53,951 nt of DNA from a virus. The stretch covers positions 1 through 53,951 of the IMG/VR virus record IMGVR_UViG_3300048672_001423; one strand, written 5' to 3'. Below are positions 15,572 to 25,484 of this stretch, one piece after another. Below the pieces are notes generated by a model. It did not search any database and had not been told where the DNA came from. It saw nothing but the letters and a program-made list of their open reading frames with translations. The position numbers and the translations under genes were made by a program. The stretch's first letter is position 1. Each line of letters opens with the position of its first letter.

Positions 15572-18100
15572 TTATTGTAAAGTTATTCTTTCTAGTGTTG
15601 AAAATTTACCATTTAATGTAATGTCAATAGTCTTATTTATAGACTCAATCAGAACTTTTATAGTTTGTGTTTCGTGAGATTTTAAGAACTTATTATGTGC
15701 AAATATAAGCCAATAATTAGAACTATGATGTTTTTTAGCTCTAACGATAGGTGTTCTATAATACTCACAAGAAGCTGGCTTTAATTTTTCGCCAGAAATA
15801 TAATTGCTTCCTCCATCCAAAGAATAAGGAGTATTAAAAATTTCTTCCTCAATCAAATCACCACTTGTAGAAGCAAGATACAAAGCTAATTGCCCCCAAT
15901 CATGCCCAACTGTGGTAGATATTTCCATCTGTCCAACAGATTCTAAGCTTACAAATTGATTTGGAACATTATCACCTAAATACGGGTATCCTGTCCATTT
16001 AGAAACTGGCTCAATCGGTGTACCTTGGCGAACATCTTTTCCATTTCCTCCATGATAATCAAAATTATTGACTGCATTATTTGGGTCGTGCCAAATCCAT
16101 GTTCCATTGATGAAATAAACAGCAGCTAACAATCTATTGAAAAACTCACTAAATGGAACAGCAACTTTAAAATCAGTCATGTACCAAAATCCATTAGTTT
16201 TTTTATAGTATCTTCTTACTGTGTTTATATCAACAGTACTTCCATTAGGCAAAGTCTCAAGATAAGACCACCACAAAGAAAGCATTGTTAAATCTGGGAA
16301 ATGTTTTTTTGCAAGTTCCATTTCCTGTATGAAACTGTAAAAAGAACTTTCGTTGTATCTGTGCAAATAGTCTCCTGCAATTCCAATTCCCATCAAGTCA
16401 CCAAACAAACCAGTTTCTCCACTTAAATAAGTATCAGTACTTGTTGTAAGATTCAAATACGAAACATTTTTGTTGAAAAATCCTTTCGCTAATTGAGATT
16501 TGTTTAGATTATATTTGTTGTTTTCAGTTTGCATTTCTGATAAAGAAATACCTTCACCATAACTACATTCAATCGGTTTTGCATTGATATATGATGTTTG
16601 CTTGATTGATGGATTTAAACGCTGTAATTCTCGCCATAATGTAGCAATTTTATCACAAGCAGTTTGATTATTTAAAAGCTCGTAACCTAATTGCTCCAAG
16701 TCGTAAAATATAACTGCATGGCCAGATGCTGCGGAAATTACAGGTTGAAACAATCGAAGCAAATAAGGCATACTTTGAGAAGCAACCCAAGAAACGCCAG
16801 CAGCTTGATTGTTTGTTCCTCCATCAGTTCTTGGGAAAGAAGTATCTGCGTTAGTAGTCGGGTCTGTCCATAGCCATCGGTCATAATCTGAGTGCATCAA
16901 TTTTGTTGATGGAATCAATGGATTGCCTTTTTTTGTAACCAAATTGTATCCTTTTGTAAGATAAAGATGGTTTTCGTACTGAAAATCATCAGTCAAAGAA
17001 CCATAATTATTGATATTCAACTTACTTGATGGCAAATTAAAATCTGGGAAATACGATGGACTTCCAATTCTTTTGTTAGGATTGCGTTTAAAAAACGTAG
17101 GAAGGTTTGTTTGATAATCGCCTTTGAAATGGACAATTACTTGTTTTGTGTCCATTATTTGATTAGAGGAACTATCTCTTAAAACACCAAAGATTGAAAT
17201 ATCTCTACCTTTCATGTTAGAAAAATCAATCGCTTCAAGTTCTGATTTTGTGTACCATTCTGGTCCAACATCAACTTTGAAAGACAATATTCCTGTTCCA
17301 CTTCCCCAACCACGCAAATCGGTAGTAACAGTAACTCTGTTTTGATTTGGAACTATTGCAACGGTCATTTGCTTCCAAAATTCGTTATACTCAGCACCAT
17401 ACCAGTAATTGATGTCATCTATGACATATGAAGAATCACCTTCTAGTCCTGTTTGGTAATTGTTGCTGATAACTAAAGTATTTCCATCGGCAGTAGATTT
17501 TTTAAGCTTTCCGTAAACCCTGGCATACTCTGTGTTTCCTGTGCTTAATGTAGCACAAATTTTGAAGTAATCGAAAGAGTTTGAAGAAAGCAGTTCGCTA
17601 TTAATGGAAACGTGAAAAGGCTTATCTGCATTAAAAGTACTACCGTTGATAAGTATTTGACTATCAGAATAACATTGGATGCCATTGGCGATATTGTCAA
17701 TTTGACGAATTTTTGTATCACTTACTGAACCAAAAATATGAGGAACAGGTAATTGAATAAGAATATTGCTAGTTCCTGTAAATAATTCTGGTAGCTCGGT
17801 GTCTAACATAAATCCTTTTCCAATCATTTTTAACTCTCCAATGGTCATTTTGCAAATCTTGCTAATTATTTTTAGCTCACCAATAACCATGTGACAGCTA
17901 GTATCACAACTGACGTATTTTACGTACCGAGATATTTTGCCAGTGATTTTATTTTTAGCAAAACAATAGTAAATACTTTCTGTTCCGATTGTAATTTCGT
18001 TTTTTACAGACCAAGAAGAAACGGTATTTGGGTTGTCTATTTGAGAAGCACCGTACAAATACCGTTCTGGGTTTGATTTGATTATTGTTAATTTTATCAT
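15572..18100 (-). CDS. Large tail-tip protein, 842 aa, with possible TIM-barrel-like domain
   Basis: 842 residues. The N-terminal third is beta-rich with repeated MVIGELK/MTIGELK lines near residues 70-95. The centre has an alpha/beta run (HAVIFYDLEQLGYELL... LWRELQRLNPSIKQTSYINAK... FPDLTMLSLWWSYLE), the rhythm of a glycoside-hydrolase TIM barrel. No catalytic pair could be assigned by eye. It starts directly after the 303-residue tail gene. A tip protein that touches or cuts surface sugar is plausible but unproven. Confidence 0.5.
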   Translation of the reverse strand: MIKLTIIKSNPERYLYGASQIDNPNTVSSWSVKNEITIGTESIYYCFAKNKITGKISRYVKYVSCDTSCHMVIGELKIISKICKMTIGELKMIGKGFMLDTELPELFTGTSNILIQLPVPHIFGSVSDTKIRQIDNIANGIQCYSDSQILINGSTFNADKPFHVSINSELLSSNSFDYFKICATLSTGNTEYARVYGKLKKSTADGNTLVISNNYQTGLEGDSSYVIDDINYWYGAEYNEFWKQMTVAIVPNQNRVTVTTDLRGWGSGTGILSFKVDVGPEWYTKSELEAIDFSNMKGRDISIFGVLRDSSSNQIMDTKQVIVHFKGDYQTNLPTFFKRNPNKRIGSPSYFPDFNLPSSKLNINNYGSLTDDFQYENHLYLTKGYNLVTKKGNPLIPSTKLMHSDYDRWLWTDPTTNADTSFPRTDGGTNNQAAGVSWVASQSMPYLLRLFQPVISAASGHAVIFYDLEQLGYELLNNQTACDKIATLWRELQRLNPSIKQTSYINAKPIECSYGEGISLSEMQTENNKYNLNKSQLAKGFFNKNVSYLNLTTSTDTYLSGETGLFGDLMGIGIAGDYLHRYNESSFYSFIQEMELAKKHFPDLTMLSLWWSYLETLPNGSTVDINTVRRYYKKTNGFWYMTDFKVAVPFSEFFNRLLAAVYFINGTWIWHDPNNAVNNFDYHGGNGKDVRQGTPIEPVSKWTGYPYLGDNVPNQFVSLESVGQMEISTTVGHDWGQLALYLASTSGDLIEEEIFNTPYSLDGGSNYISGEKLKPASCEYYRTPIVRAKKHHSSNYWLIFAHNKFLKSHETQTIKVLIESINKTIDITLNGKFSTLERITLQ

Positions 18101-18101
18101 T

Positions 18102-19013
18102 TTATGTTACAATTACGGTTACTATATAAGTCAATTCATCTTCAATACACTCTGATTCAACAAAAATATCGTCCACAATCTCAATACACTCGGTTTCTTC
18201 AATAAATTTGACCTCAGAAACAACTTCAATACTGTTATTTTCGCAGTAATTTATTTTTTCCGCAAAGTCTTCGGTAAAACTAATCTCACAATCAAAAGTA
18301 CCAATATCGCTAGTATTACGAGTAGATTTAGTTTTGAATTGATTTTTCATTACAGTAACTATTTTTGACAAATAATAAACTGTAATATCTGTACAGGATT
18401 CAAGATGTTGCAAGAAATGGCTTATATTGCTCGGCAAGGAGTAAAGATTAAGTTTGTAGAGTTTTCTATAAACAACACTACTAACATTCTCATTTCCTAT
18501 TGAATCAATGTCGGAAATTGTGTTTGTAATAATTTCTGGCTCCAATAATTTTGATTCAATAATCAAAGTTTGTTTGAATTCTAATGAGTACGGCAACTCA
18601 AAAGTATTGAATTTTGATTTTGCAACTATTTTGATGCAATCGGAAAAATCACTAATTACTTTGAACCAATCGCTATAATAATCATTAATCTTACAATAGT
18701 AATAACCACATGACAAATCCATGCAATTAATAAAATCACCATTGTACATATAATACCATGATGTCGAGTTTTTATAGACTTTATGGATTACATTCTTTGA
18801 ATTTATTTCAAACACTAAATCATCAAAAACATCATATATTCTAATGTTAAAATCAGATGTAGATGGAATATAAACCCCATCAATCAATTTCACTACAAAC
18901 GAAGGCAAAAAGTCTTTACCAGTAACAACTGAAAAGCCTTTTTGCTGTTGATTTACGTAATAATCATTGAAGGACTCAACAAATTCGTATTTTCTGAAAG
19001 GTAATACTTGCAT
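18102..19013 (-). CDS. Tail protein, 303 aa
   Basis: 303 residues, aromatic- and beta-rich (WYYMYNGDFINCMDLSCGYYYCKIND). The C-terminus is acidic with repeated ECIE/ECIED motifs. Genes of this size directly behind a distal-tail-type gene often encode baseplate connector proteins. No definitive motif. Intergenic gaps are 1-2 bases, so it is tightly co-translated with its neighbours. Confidence 0.5.
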   Translation of the reverse strand: MQVLPFRKYEFVESFNDYYVNQQQKGFSVVTGKDFLPSFVVKLIDGVYIPSTSDFNIRIYDVFDDLVFEINSKNVIHKVYKNSTSWYYMYNGDFINCMDLSCGYYYCKINDYYSDWFKVISDFSDCIKIVAKSKFNTFELPYSLEFKQTLIIESKLLEPEIITNTISDIDSIGNENVSSVVYRKLYKLNLYSLPSNISHFLQHLESCTDITVYYLSKIVTVMKNQFKTKSTRNTSDIGTFDCEISFTEDFAEKINYCENNSIEVVSEVKFIEETECIEIVDDIFVESECIEDELTYIVTVIVT

Positions 19014-19015
19014 TT

Positions 19016-20710
19016 TTATTCGATTTTAACGTAAAAGCCACAATTCCCATTTGTATAATAGCTGTAATTTTTCATCACATAAGTATATAATCCTGTGCCT
19101 GGGTCTATGTAATAGTAAGGTAATTGATATGTACTTATTAAAAGGTCTTTTATAGGGCATCCGTTTCTACCAACGGTAATATCAGAATCACAAATAATGT
19201 CAGTATAGGCGGTTACATACAAAAAATTGTCTTGTAAATTTAAGTAAAAACTATCAATAACAAACTCTCTTCCATCTGGAAGTTTGTTAATGCCAGAAGT
19301 AATTGAGTTAAGATAATTTGATGGTAATTTAAACTCTCTCAACTTGTGTTTTTTTATCAATGACTTAGACTGATAAATATTTTCATCAATTTTAAAAAAA
19401 GATGTAGGCTTGTTGTAAAGATGAAAAGTTTTAAAAATGTATTCTGCTGTAAGTCTTCCGTTTATAATTCCGATAGTATCGACGTTTATAGAACGGATAT
19501 TTGAAGAGTCTTTCTCTGTGCAATCCAATAAAATCCAAGAATTTATATTATTTGAAGCACAATTTACTGATGCACCGTAGTAATGAGTAGTGAACATATC
19601 GAATGACAATCCATTTTCCTGCAATTCGTTTTTTTCGTCTCTCAATGCACATTCTGTGTCAAAAGTGGCTGTAATCTTAGCAAAATAGTCTCTCGATTTA
19701 AACCAATTTTTTTCTAAAGCAATTTCAACATCAGTAAGCAAATATTTGTCAGCAGCTTCATCAGCGATTATTGATTCATTATTTGTTATGCTTAATGAAT
19801 ATTTCCCAAAAATATTTGAATTGTCTGGTGTATAACTGTAATCGAAATTCTTTACATACTCCAAAAACTCAGGCATAAATAAATTTACGCCAACTTTGTT
19901 TTTGTCATAGCTGTTCCCATATTGGAAATAACTAATATGCTCAAGACGAAACTTGTTGTCTGGCCCAATCAATGGGTATATGTCAAAAATCTCTAACGTT
20001 TGGAGAAGAGTTTTTAAGTCAACAGAAACAGATTCGTTTATTTTACCAGAAATTTCCTCAATTCCAGTTGCAGGATCTGACAAAGGACGAACAAAATCCG
20101 ACATTTGTGCTACACAAGCATTTTTTAGAAAGTTTTCGCCACCCCAAGGCAGAGTATTTTCAGAGAAAAAAGACGATAGATTAGTTGATGATGATGGAAT
20201 AATTGCATCCAATCCAGCTTTTTTAAATGTTTCAGAAACAACAATAAATATAAACTCTGACAATTTATAGAACTTGTCATTAACAACCTCAATATAATCA
20301 TTATCATCGTTGATATATTTATGCAAAACTCTTTGTGTTCTTGGAGTTGCTAAAACGTTTATTTTCTCATTCCAAATAAACATGATTGAACGCCAAAAAT
20401 CCAAAGTCTTGTTTGATTGAGATTGAAGCTTATTTATCTTAAAATCAACATCAAAGCCAGAGGGTTCAACAAGAAAATCAATCAAGGTAGTATTTGCTCT
20501 TTCGATTCTCATTGGCAAAGAATTACAACACTTTGTAGAATCAATTATGTGATTAAACAAATTATTGTAAAAACTTATCGTTCCATCAATTTTTGGACGA
20601 AAAAACTGAAAATCAGATTTATCAAATTGTACCTTAACAGTCTTGAAATTACTTTCTTCAACTATTAAGGTGCTATCGCTATCAACTATTTTTAACTGTA
20701 AATTGCACAT
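19016..20710 (-). CDS. Distal-tail / baseplate-like protein
   Basis: 564 residues, following the tape measure gene by 2 bases. Beta-rich N-terminal third (LKIVDSDSTLIVEESNFKTVKVQFDKSDF) with an RPKIDGTISFYN segment, then long mixed sequence ending in YYYIDPGTGLYTYVMKNYSYY. In siphophages the gene after the tape measure is usually the distal tail protein or a tail-associated hub. The position argues strongly for that; motifs are not decisive. Confidence 0.55.
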   Translation of the reverse strand: MCNLQLKIVDSDSTLIVEESNFKTVKVQFDKSDFQFFRPKIDGTISFYNNLFNHIIDSTKCCNSLPMRIERANTTLIDFLVEPSGFDVDFKINKLQSQSNKTLDFWRSIMFIWNEKINVLATPRTQRVLHKYINDDNDYIEVVNDKFYKLSEFIFIVVSETFKKAGLDAIIPSSSTNLSSFFSENTLPWGGENFLKNACVAQMSDFVRPLSDPATGIEEISGKINESVSVDLKTLLQTLEIFDIYPLIGPDNKFRLEHISYFQYGNSYDKNKVGVNLFMPEFLEYVKNFDYSYTPDNSNIFGKYSLSITNNESIIADEAADKYLLTDVEIALEKNWFKSRDYFAKITATFDTECALRDEKNELQENGLSFDMFTTHYYGASVNCASNNINSWILLDCTEKDSSNIRSINVDTIGIINGRLTAEYIFKTFHLYNKPTSFFKIDENIYQSKSLIKKHKLREFKLPSNYLNSITSGINKLPDGREFVIDSFYLNLQDNFLYVTAYTDIICDSDITVGRNGCPIKDLLISTYQLPYYYIDPGTGLYTYVMKNYSYYTNGNCGFYVKIE

Positions 20711-20712
20711 GA

Positions 20713-23700
20713 CTAGGCATTTATAATTTTAGTGTTTTCTCCATCAATAACTAGAACTTTACCTTCTTTTAGTGGAACATACTGTTTTTCTGGTATTCTA
20801 GAAGTGTTTTTACTCACAACACTCATAATATCCTCAATCTTTTCAAGTCTGGTTTCTAGTCTTGAATTGTCATTGATATGCTTCAAATGAAGACTATTGT
20901 ATGTTTTTACGTAACCTTTCCATTCGTTTCCATCACTTGGAACTGAAACACCTGTACCATCTAGTAATTCATGCAAATTATCTGATGTAACTTTCTTTTT
21001 GATGTTGTTTAAGTTCAAAACAAGCCTTTTGTTAGGTATAGATGATGGTCTTCTTATAAATCCTTCTCCATCCTCAGCATTTACATTTATACCGCCATTA
21101 TAATGCCTAGCACCATTCAATATACCACCTTCTTCCGCAGTTAAAGCTTTAGACTGTGCAATAGCTGATGATGCAACGCCTAAAATCGCAGCGATATTTA
21201 GTGCAATTACTACTGGAGCTGCTGGCCCAAATTCTGCTCCTTGTTTTACAACGCTCGAAATAGCTGTAACTAAGTTTGAAATTTGAATGGCAGCATTGGA
21301 AGCTATTTGCAGTTTTTGCAAATCATTCTGTTTTTTTACGGCTCTTTCCTTTAAAGATTCCTGCCTTTTGATGTCTTCCTGTATAGCACTATAATTATTT
21401 GCTAATCCTGCTCTTTTTAACTCGTCTTCTTTTTCTAACCTAGATTGAAGTTTTTGGATATTTTTATCCGCTTCATCTTCTCTCTTTTTCTCTAAACTAA
21501 TCAATGAGTTTATATAGTTAGAATAAACATCGAGTGCTTGAGAAAAAACATCTTTAATTGCATTTACTTGGTTTAAAAAATTCGTGTCCGTTTCATCTAA
21601 TCCAAATATTTTGCTGATTAATCCATCTTTAAATGAAACGCTAATTTTTTGCTTATTTACCGATTCTTGCAAATCATTGCTTGCGTTTTCTAAAGCTTTC
21701 TTCGCATTATCAACCATGAGCAAAAACGTTGGAGAATCCGCTAAATTCGGGTTTATTTTCTTAGAAAAATCAAGAAAATTCAGTTTCTCTGATGCGTTTT
21801 CTACCGATTGCTCCAATCCTGCAATTTCAATTCTGCGATTATAACTAGATTTTGATTCATTTGGCTTTTTGATAACTGAGCTTCTTGAACGTTCAACAGA
21901 ACCAGCCTGTGCATTATTTAAGTCAACTAACTTCATTTCCAATTTTTCTAAAGCATATATTTGAGCTTCTACTCCTGCAATAATTGCCTCATTCATTGGG
22001 TTTAAGCCTGTTTTTCTTAATTTGTCAATCTCATTATGAATAGTATTGTATTTTGAAACAATCGCTCTTTTTTCTCTATCTTGGCTACTTTCAATAAATT
22101 CTGATATTTTATCAAAAGTATCTTTTTGGGTGATTTTAAGATTACTAGAGATGTCTTCTATTGCCTTTTTAGTTAAATTTTGTTCAGACAAAACTCTGGC
22201 ATTGAACATTTCGTTTTCTTCAAAAAAAGCTTTAGAAACTTCCATTTCGGAAGGAACAATGTATCCTTTATCTGGCTTTCCTGCTTTATTTACATAAGCA
22301 AATTCAGTAGATTTAGTTAATAGTTCTTTTGTTAAATTTCTGCGATTAGTTCTTTCCAATTCAATTTCTTTGATTGCTATTTGTTCTTTTAGCTTCAAAT
22401 ATTCGGTTGAATTTTCACTTAAAAAACGCAATCGTTCTTTCATCCCATCAATTTCAATCTTTTTTTCTTGCTCCACTAAGTCTTCTAAAGCCTTTTTTCT
22501 AGTTTCACTCGCTGAGTTTACAACGTCATTCCATTGCTCATTAAATCTGTTTTGTTTATCCAACAATCTCTGTTTTTTAGCATCATCATTTTCGCCTGTT
22601 CCTGTTCTTGCTTGAATCTCATTCTTAATAAGCCCAAGGCGTTCAATGGTTCTTTTATACTCTTTTCCTGCAAAACCTGTGTCTTCCGCAACTCCCAACT
22701 GTTTTGCTGTTTTAATATATATTTCAAGCTCTGTTACGTAGTTTTTAAGAGACTCCGTTTGTAAAGCTGATGGATTAAAAAAAACATTTCCAGAAGGATT
22801 TACACCCTTACCTCTTTGCAAAAGTTCGTTATTTACTGAAACCATTTTATTGACAATACGTTCATATTCTTTTCCTTTTATTGCCGTTTCTTGATTTAAT
22901 GGGTCTTTTCTGTTATTTACAAAATCAGTTCCACGAGAATAAACTTCACCTAATCCATATCCAACTATTGCACCAGCTGGTCCTGCTGCTAAACCTCCAC
23001 CAATTGCACCAACTGTACCATAAAATACGTGTTTATTCTGGTTGAAAAAATTAACTATCCTCTCAGCACCAGTTAGCATTTGGTCAAACATAGATAATAC
23101 TTTAGAGCCACCATCTAATAAAGACCCAAAAGCATTAGTTGCTCCCATTTCCCCAATTTTTCTAATTAAATTATCAAATTGAGTTTTTAAAGAAGATAGC
23201 TTTCCTTCAAGTGTATTTGCGGTTTTAGCTGACAACTCAGAAGCTCCATTCATTTTGTTCATGCCAAGAATGTACTGCTTTATAGCTTCAGTACCCTTAT
23301 CTACTTCAGTTGTAGTTCCTGCAAACGTCAATTTTAACTTTTTACCAGTTGCATCAACACCTACGCCAAGCTCTTCTAAACGCTTGAACTGTCCAACCGT
23401 AGCATCTAATAAAGCATCTACAATTTGATTAAAACTCTGGGCCCCTTTTGTTCCAACAGCTTCCGCAGTATCAGCTAATGACTGTAATTCTTCCTCTGTC
23501 AATAAAATCCTTCTATTTAACAATTTTACTAAACCTTCCTCAAGTTCTGTAATATCAAATAACGACTTTATATCTATCCTTTGTAATGCAGAATAATATT
23601 CATCAACAGCAAGTTTTGAGCCATATAAAGCAGACTTTGCTTTTAATTCAAAAAGCTCATATTGCCTATTTACTTCAAAAAGTGCCTTTGCAAACTGAAT

Positions 23701-24213
23701 TACTGTATTTACAACAAACAATGCAGATAAAAAAGGCAGCAAACGCTGTACAGAATGAAACATGGAATCAATAAACCCAGAACCAGTATTTAGAGAACCT
23801 CCAAATGTAGTCGTTCTATTGTTTGTATTAGCTAAATTTGCATTTAAAGCTGATAATCTGGTATTTAATGAATTAATATTTGATATTAAATTGCTTAATC
23901 CCTGTGCTGAGTTAGCACTTGAATTTGAAATTGAACGCAAATGTTTAGCTGTTTCTTTTAATTCAACATTGAGTAGATTGAGCTTTGGCGTCAATTTTGT
24001 AACACTATTTTCTAAAGATGTAAATTTTAGATTTTTAATCTTTGTAAGCGTTCCATTTATTGATGAAAAATCTTTTTGAATTTTAGTTATACCACTAATT
24101 GAAAAAGAAATTTTAGCTTTCTTTGACAATGCCGTAACAGAAGACGACATACTTTTAACTTTTTTCTCAAAATTTGAAATCTCAGCATCAAATTCTTGCG
24201 TTATCTTTTGCAT
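20713..24213 (-). CDS. Tape measure protein
   Basis: 1166 residues, the longest late gene, helical with long coiled-coil runs (KKREDEADKNIQKLQSRLEK; QESLKERAVKKQNDLQKLQ). Hydrophobic glycine/alanine-rich stretches (FYGTVGAIGGGLAAGPAGAIVGYG around 400; PAAPVVIALNIAAILGVAS around 1020) are typical of tape measures. Its start overlaps the frameshift partner of the chaperone gene upstream. It sets tail length and is ejected with DNA. A ~1170-residue tape suggests a tail of well over 100 nm (rough rule, inference). Confidence 0.9.
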   Translation of the reverse strand: MQKITQEFDAEISNFEKKVKSMSSSVTALSKKAKISFSISGITKIQKDFSSINGTLTKIKNLKFTSLENSVTKLTPKLNLLNVELKETAKHLRSISNSSANSAQGLSNLISNINSLNTRLSALNANLANTNNRTTTFGGSLNTGSGFIDSMFHSVQRLLPFLSALFVVNTVIQFAKALFEVNRQYELFELKAKSALYGSKLAVDEYYSALQRIDIKSLFDITELEEGLVKLLNRRILLTEEELQSLADTAEAVGTKGAQSFNQIVDALLDATVGQFKRLEELGVGVDATGKKLKLTFAGTTTEVDKGTEAIKQYILGMNKMNGASELSAKTANTLEGKLSSLKTQFDNLIRKIGEMGATNAFGSLLDGGSKVLSMFDQMLTGAERIVNFFNQNKHVFYGTVGAIGGGLAAGPAGAIVGYGLGEVYSRGTDFVNNRKDPLNQETAIKGKEYERIVNKMVSVNNELLQRGKGVNPSGNVFFNPSALQTESLKNYVTELEIYIKTAKQLGVAEDTGFAGKEYKRTIERLGLIKNEIQARTGTGENDDAKKQRLLDKQNRFNEQWNDVVNSASETRKKALEDLVEQEKKIEIDGMKERLRFLSENSTEYLKLKEQIAIKEIELERTNRRNLTKELLTKSTEFAYVNKAGKPDKGYIVPSEMEVSKAFFEENEMFNARVLSEQNLTKKAIEDISSNLKITQKDTFDKISEFIESSQDREKRAIVSKYNTIHNEIDKLRKTGLNPMNEAIIAGVEAQIYALEKLEMKLVDLNNAQAGSVERSRSSVIKKPNESKSSYNRRIEIAGLEQSVENASEKLNFLDFSKKINPNLADSPTFLLMVDNAKKALENASNDLQESVNKQKISVSFKDGLISKIFGLDETDTNFLNQVNAIKDVFSQALDVYSNYINSLISLEKKREDEADKNIQKLQSRLEKEDELKRAGLANNYSAIQEDIKRQESLKERAVKKQNDLQKLQIASNAAIQISNLVTAISSVVKQGAEFGPAAPVVIALNIAAILGVASSAIAQSKALTAEEGGILNGARHYNGGINVNAEDGEGFIRRPSSIPNKRLVLNLNNIKKKVTSDNLHELLDGTGVSVPSDGNEWKGYVKTYNSLHLKHINDNSRLETRLEKIEDIMSVVSKNTSRIPEKQYVPLKEGKVLVIDGENTKIINA

Positions 24214-24520
24214 TTTCTTTCGGTAAATTAGCTTTCCAAATGGAATATTGATAATAAAAATCCACTATATTCATTGATTTTAAGGCTGTCATTGCTTGAA
24301 AATCCTGTTTTGACATACAAGCTAAAATATTATTCCAATATTCGTCAACCTCGTTTATTAACTGTTCTCTAAGTTTAACAGGGTTATCAATAGCTCTTCC
24401 TCTTCCTGTTCTACTTCTAAATAATTGGCTATGGTGTTCTTGTAATCTATCAAAAAGTTTTTTATGTGTGGAAGACAAGTTCTCAAAAAAAAAGTGGCAT
24501 CTATTTCTTCGATGTTCCAA
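24188..24520 (-). CDS. Frameshift extension (T-like part) of the tail assembly chaperone
   Basis: This frame lies in the -1 frame relative to the 24358-24885 gene and overlaps it by 163 bases. A canonical slippery heptamer A AAA AAC sits in the overlap (24463-24457). A -1 slip there joins 143 residues of the first frame to 89 of this one, giving a 232-residue G-T type fusion. The first part of the frame before the slip site is likely only read in overlap. The extension is helical (FYYQYSIWKANLPKE). Overlap with the tape measure start is the usual arrangement. Confidence 0.7.
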   Translation of the reverse strand: MEHRRNRCHFFFENLSSTHKKLFDRLQEHHSQLFRSRTGRGRAIDNPVKLREQLINEVDEYWNNILACMSKQDFQAMTALKSMNIVDFYYQYSIWKANLPKENAKDNARI

Positions 24521-24885
24521 TCTGATATTTTTTCTTCTGCCATAGCCTCATCCCACTCACTCAAAACCTCTCCTTCTCTATTCCAAAACAAAGTTGACAT
24601 ATAAAATGCAACTGGTATTCTTTTATTTAAGTCATTCAATCCACTTAAAACATTTCTCAGTCTATAATGCAAATCCATTCCATCTTTTGGGTCACGCATT
24701 AACTTTGGAATGTTTTCGTAACAATCTAAAATTACATTATAAATATCAACCAGGTTCATACTCATTTCTAGTTGACGTTTGTATCTTTCAAACTGCCAAA
24801 ATCTGTAAACTGTAAGTGTTTCAGTAAAAATGTATTTATTGCCATTGGCTGTAAATACTTTCGTGTTTTCATCTAATTTTTTCAT
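24358..24885 (-). CDS. Tail assembly chaperone (G-like)
   Basis: 175 residues, helical and acidic (EVEQEEEELLITLLNLENS at the end). It directly precedes the tape measure gene, where siphophages have a pair of chaperones made by -1 frameshift. The slippery site is in phase at codon ~143. Its product is needed for tail-tube polymerisation around the tape measure but is not kept in the virion. The stop of the short form is TAA at 24358. Confidence 0.7.
   Translation of the reverse strand: MKKLDENTKVFTANGNKYIFTETLTVYRFWQFERYKRQLEMSMNLVDIYNVILDCYENIPKLMRDPKDGMDLHYRLRNVLSGLNDLNKRIPVAFYMSTLFWNREGEVLSEWDEAMAEEKISDWNIEEIDATFFLRTCLPHIKNFLIDYKNTIANYLEVEQEEEELLITLLNLENS
24457..24463 (-). promoter_or_regulatory. 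Programmed -1 ribosomal frameshift site (A AAA AAC)
   Basis: Reading the minus strand in the chaperone frame gives ATA AAA AAC, a textbook -1 slippery heptamer (24463 to 24457). Slipping puts ribosomes in the downstream frame that stays open to 24188. An earlier T-run, T TTT TTT in frame about 30 bases upstream (near 24496-24488), is a second candidate. Confidence 0.65.
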
Positions 24886-25121
24886 AATGATAATAGCTCT
24901 CCGTTTTTAATTTTACCACATGGACACATTTTGCTTTTTTTATTGCATGCTTGAAATTGGCAAACATGAAATCTGCAATCTTTTAGCTTAATATATCCAT
25001 GAACAAATAAAGATAGTTTTTTCACGCAAAATGATTTGCTTCTGAATATTGTTAAATAAACCGCAAAAACTAATCTTAAAAAGAACGAAGAGTAAAAAAG
25101 GAATTTTTTGATTAGAGACAT
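24882..25121 (-). CDS. Small cysteine-rich basic protein
   Basis: 79 residues. A hydrophobic N-terminus (MSLIKKFLFYSSFFLRLVFAVYLTIF) is followed by a short basic part with seven cysteines, including CRFHVCQFQAC...CPCGK, which may bind zinc or form a compact fold. It overlaps the chaperone start by 4 bases. Placement between connector genes and chaperone is unusual. No family recognised. Confidence 0.45.
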   Translation of the reverse strand: MSLIKKFLFYSSFFLRLVFAVYLTIFRSKSFCVKKLSLFVHGYIKLKDCRFHVCQFQACNKKSKMCPCGKIKNGELLSL

Positions 25122-25142
25122 AATTATAAGTGTTAAAAGTGA

Positions 25143-25484
25143 TTAATCTAATTTTCTGGTAATGTACATTGATAAAATAACTGTTAGAATTAAATGAGAA
25201 AAGTATTCTATTGGGTCATTTTCATAAACGAAAAAATCACAAAAAAACATCATTGAAAGCCATCCAGATAAACATTCTGTACATACTAGCAATGGTTTTG
25301 TGATAAATGAATACTTTACCCTGTTTTCTTGGCTTTTAAATGAAAATTCAAACAAGAAAACTATTAATTTTCTGAGGAAATATAAAACATCTCCTTTGTT
25401 AGAATACCGATGTAAACTTGATGCAACAAGAAAACTAATTGATGCAATTATCAGTATTGTTAAGTAATTGTGGTAAGCAGTCAT
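25143..25484 (-). CDS. Membrane protein with CxxC..W motif
   Basis: 113 residues with two or three membrane spans (residues 7-24 and ~90-108, with a shorter hydrophobic patch near 73-85). A motif KPLLVCTECLSGWLSM lies in the middle, reminiscent of small membrane proteins of the DUF1360 type. It overlaps the preceding gene by ~50 bases. A membrane protein in the tail-tube position is odd; it may be a moron acting at the host membrane rather than a virion part. Confidence 0.4.
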   Translation of the reverse strand: MTAYHNYLTILIIASISFLVASSLHRYSNKGDVLYFLRKLIVFLFEFSFKSQENRVKYSFITKPLLVCTECLSGWLSMMFFCDFFVYENDPIEYFSHLILTVILSMYITRKLD

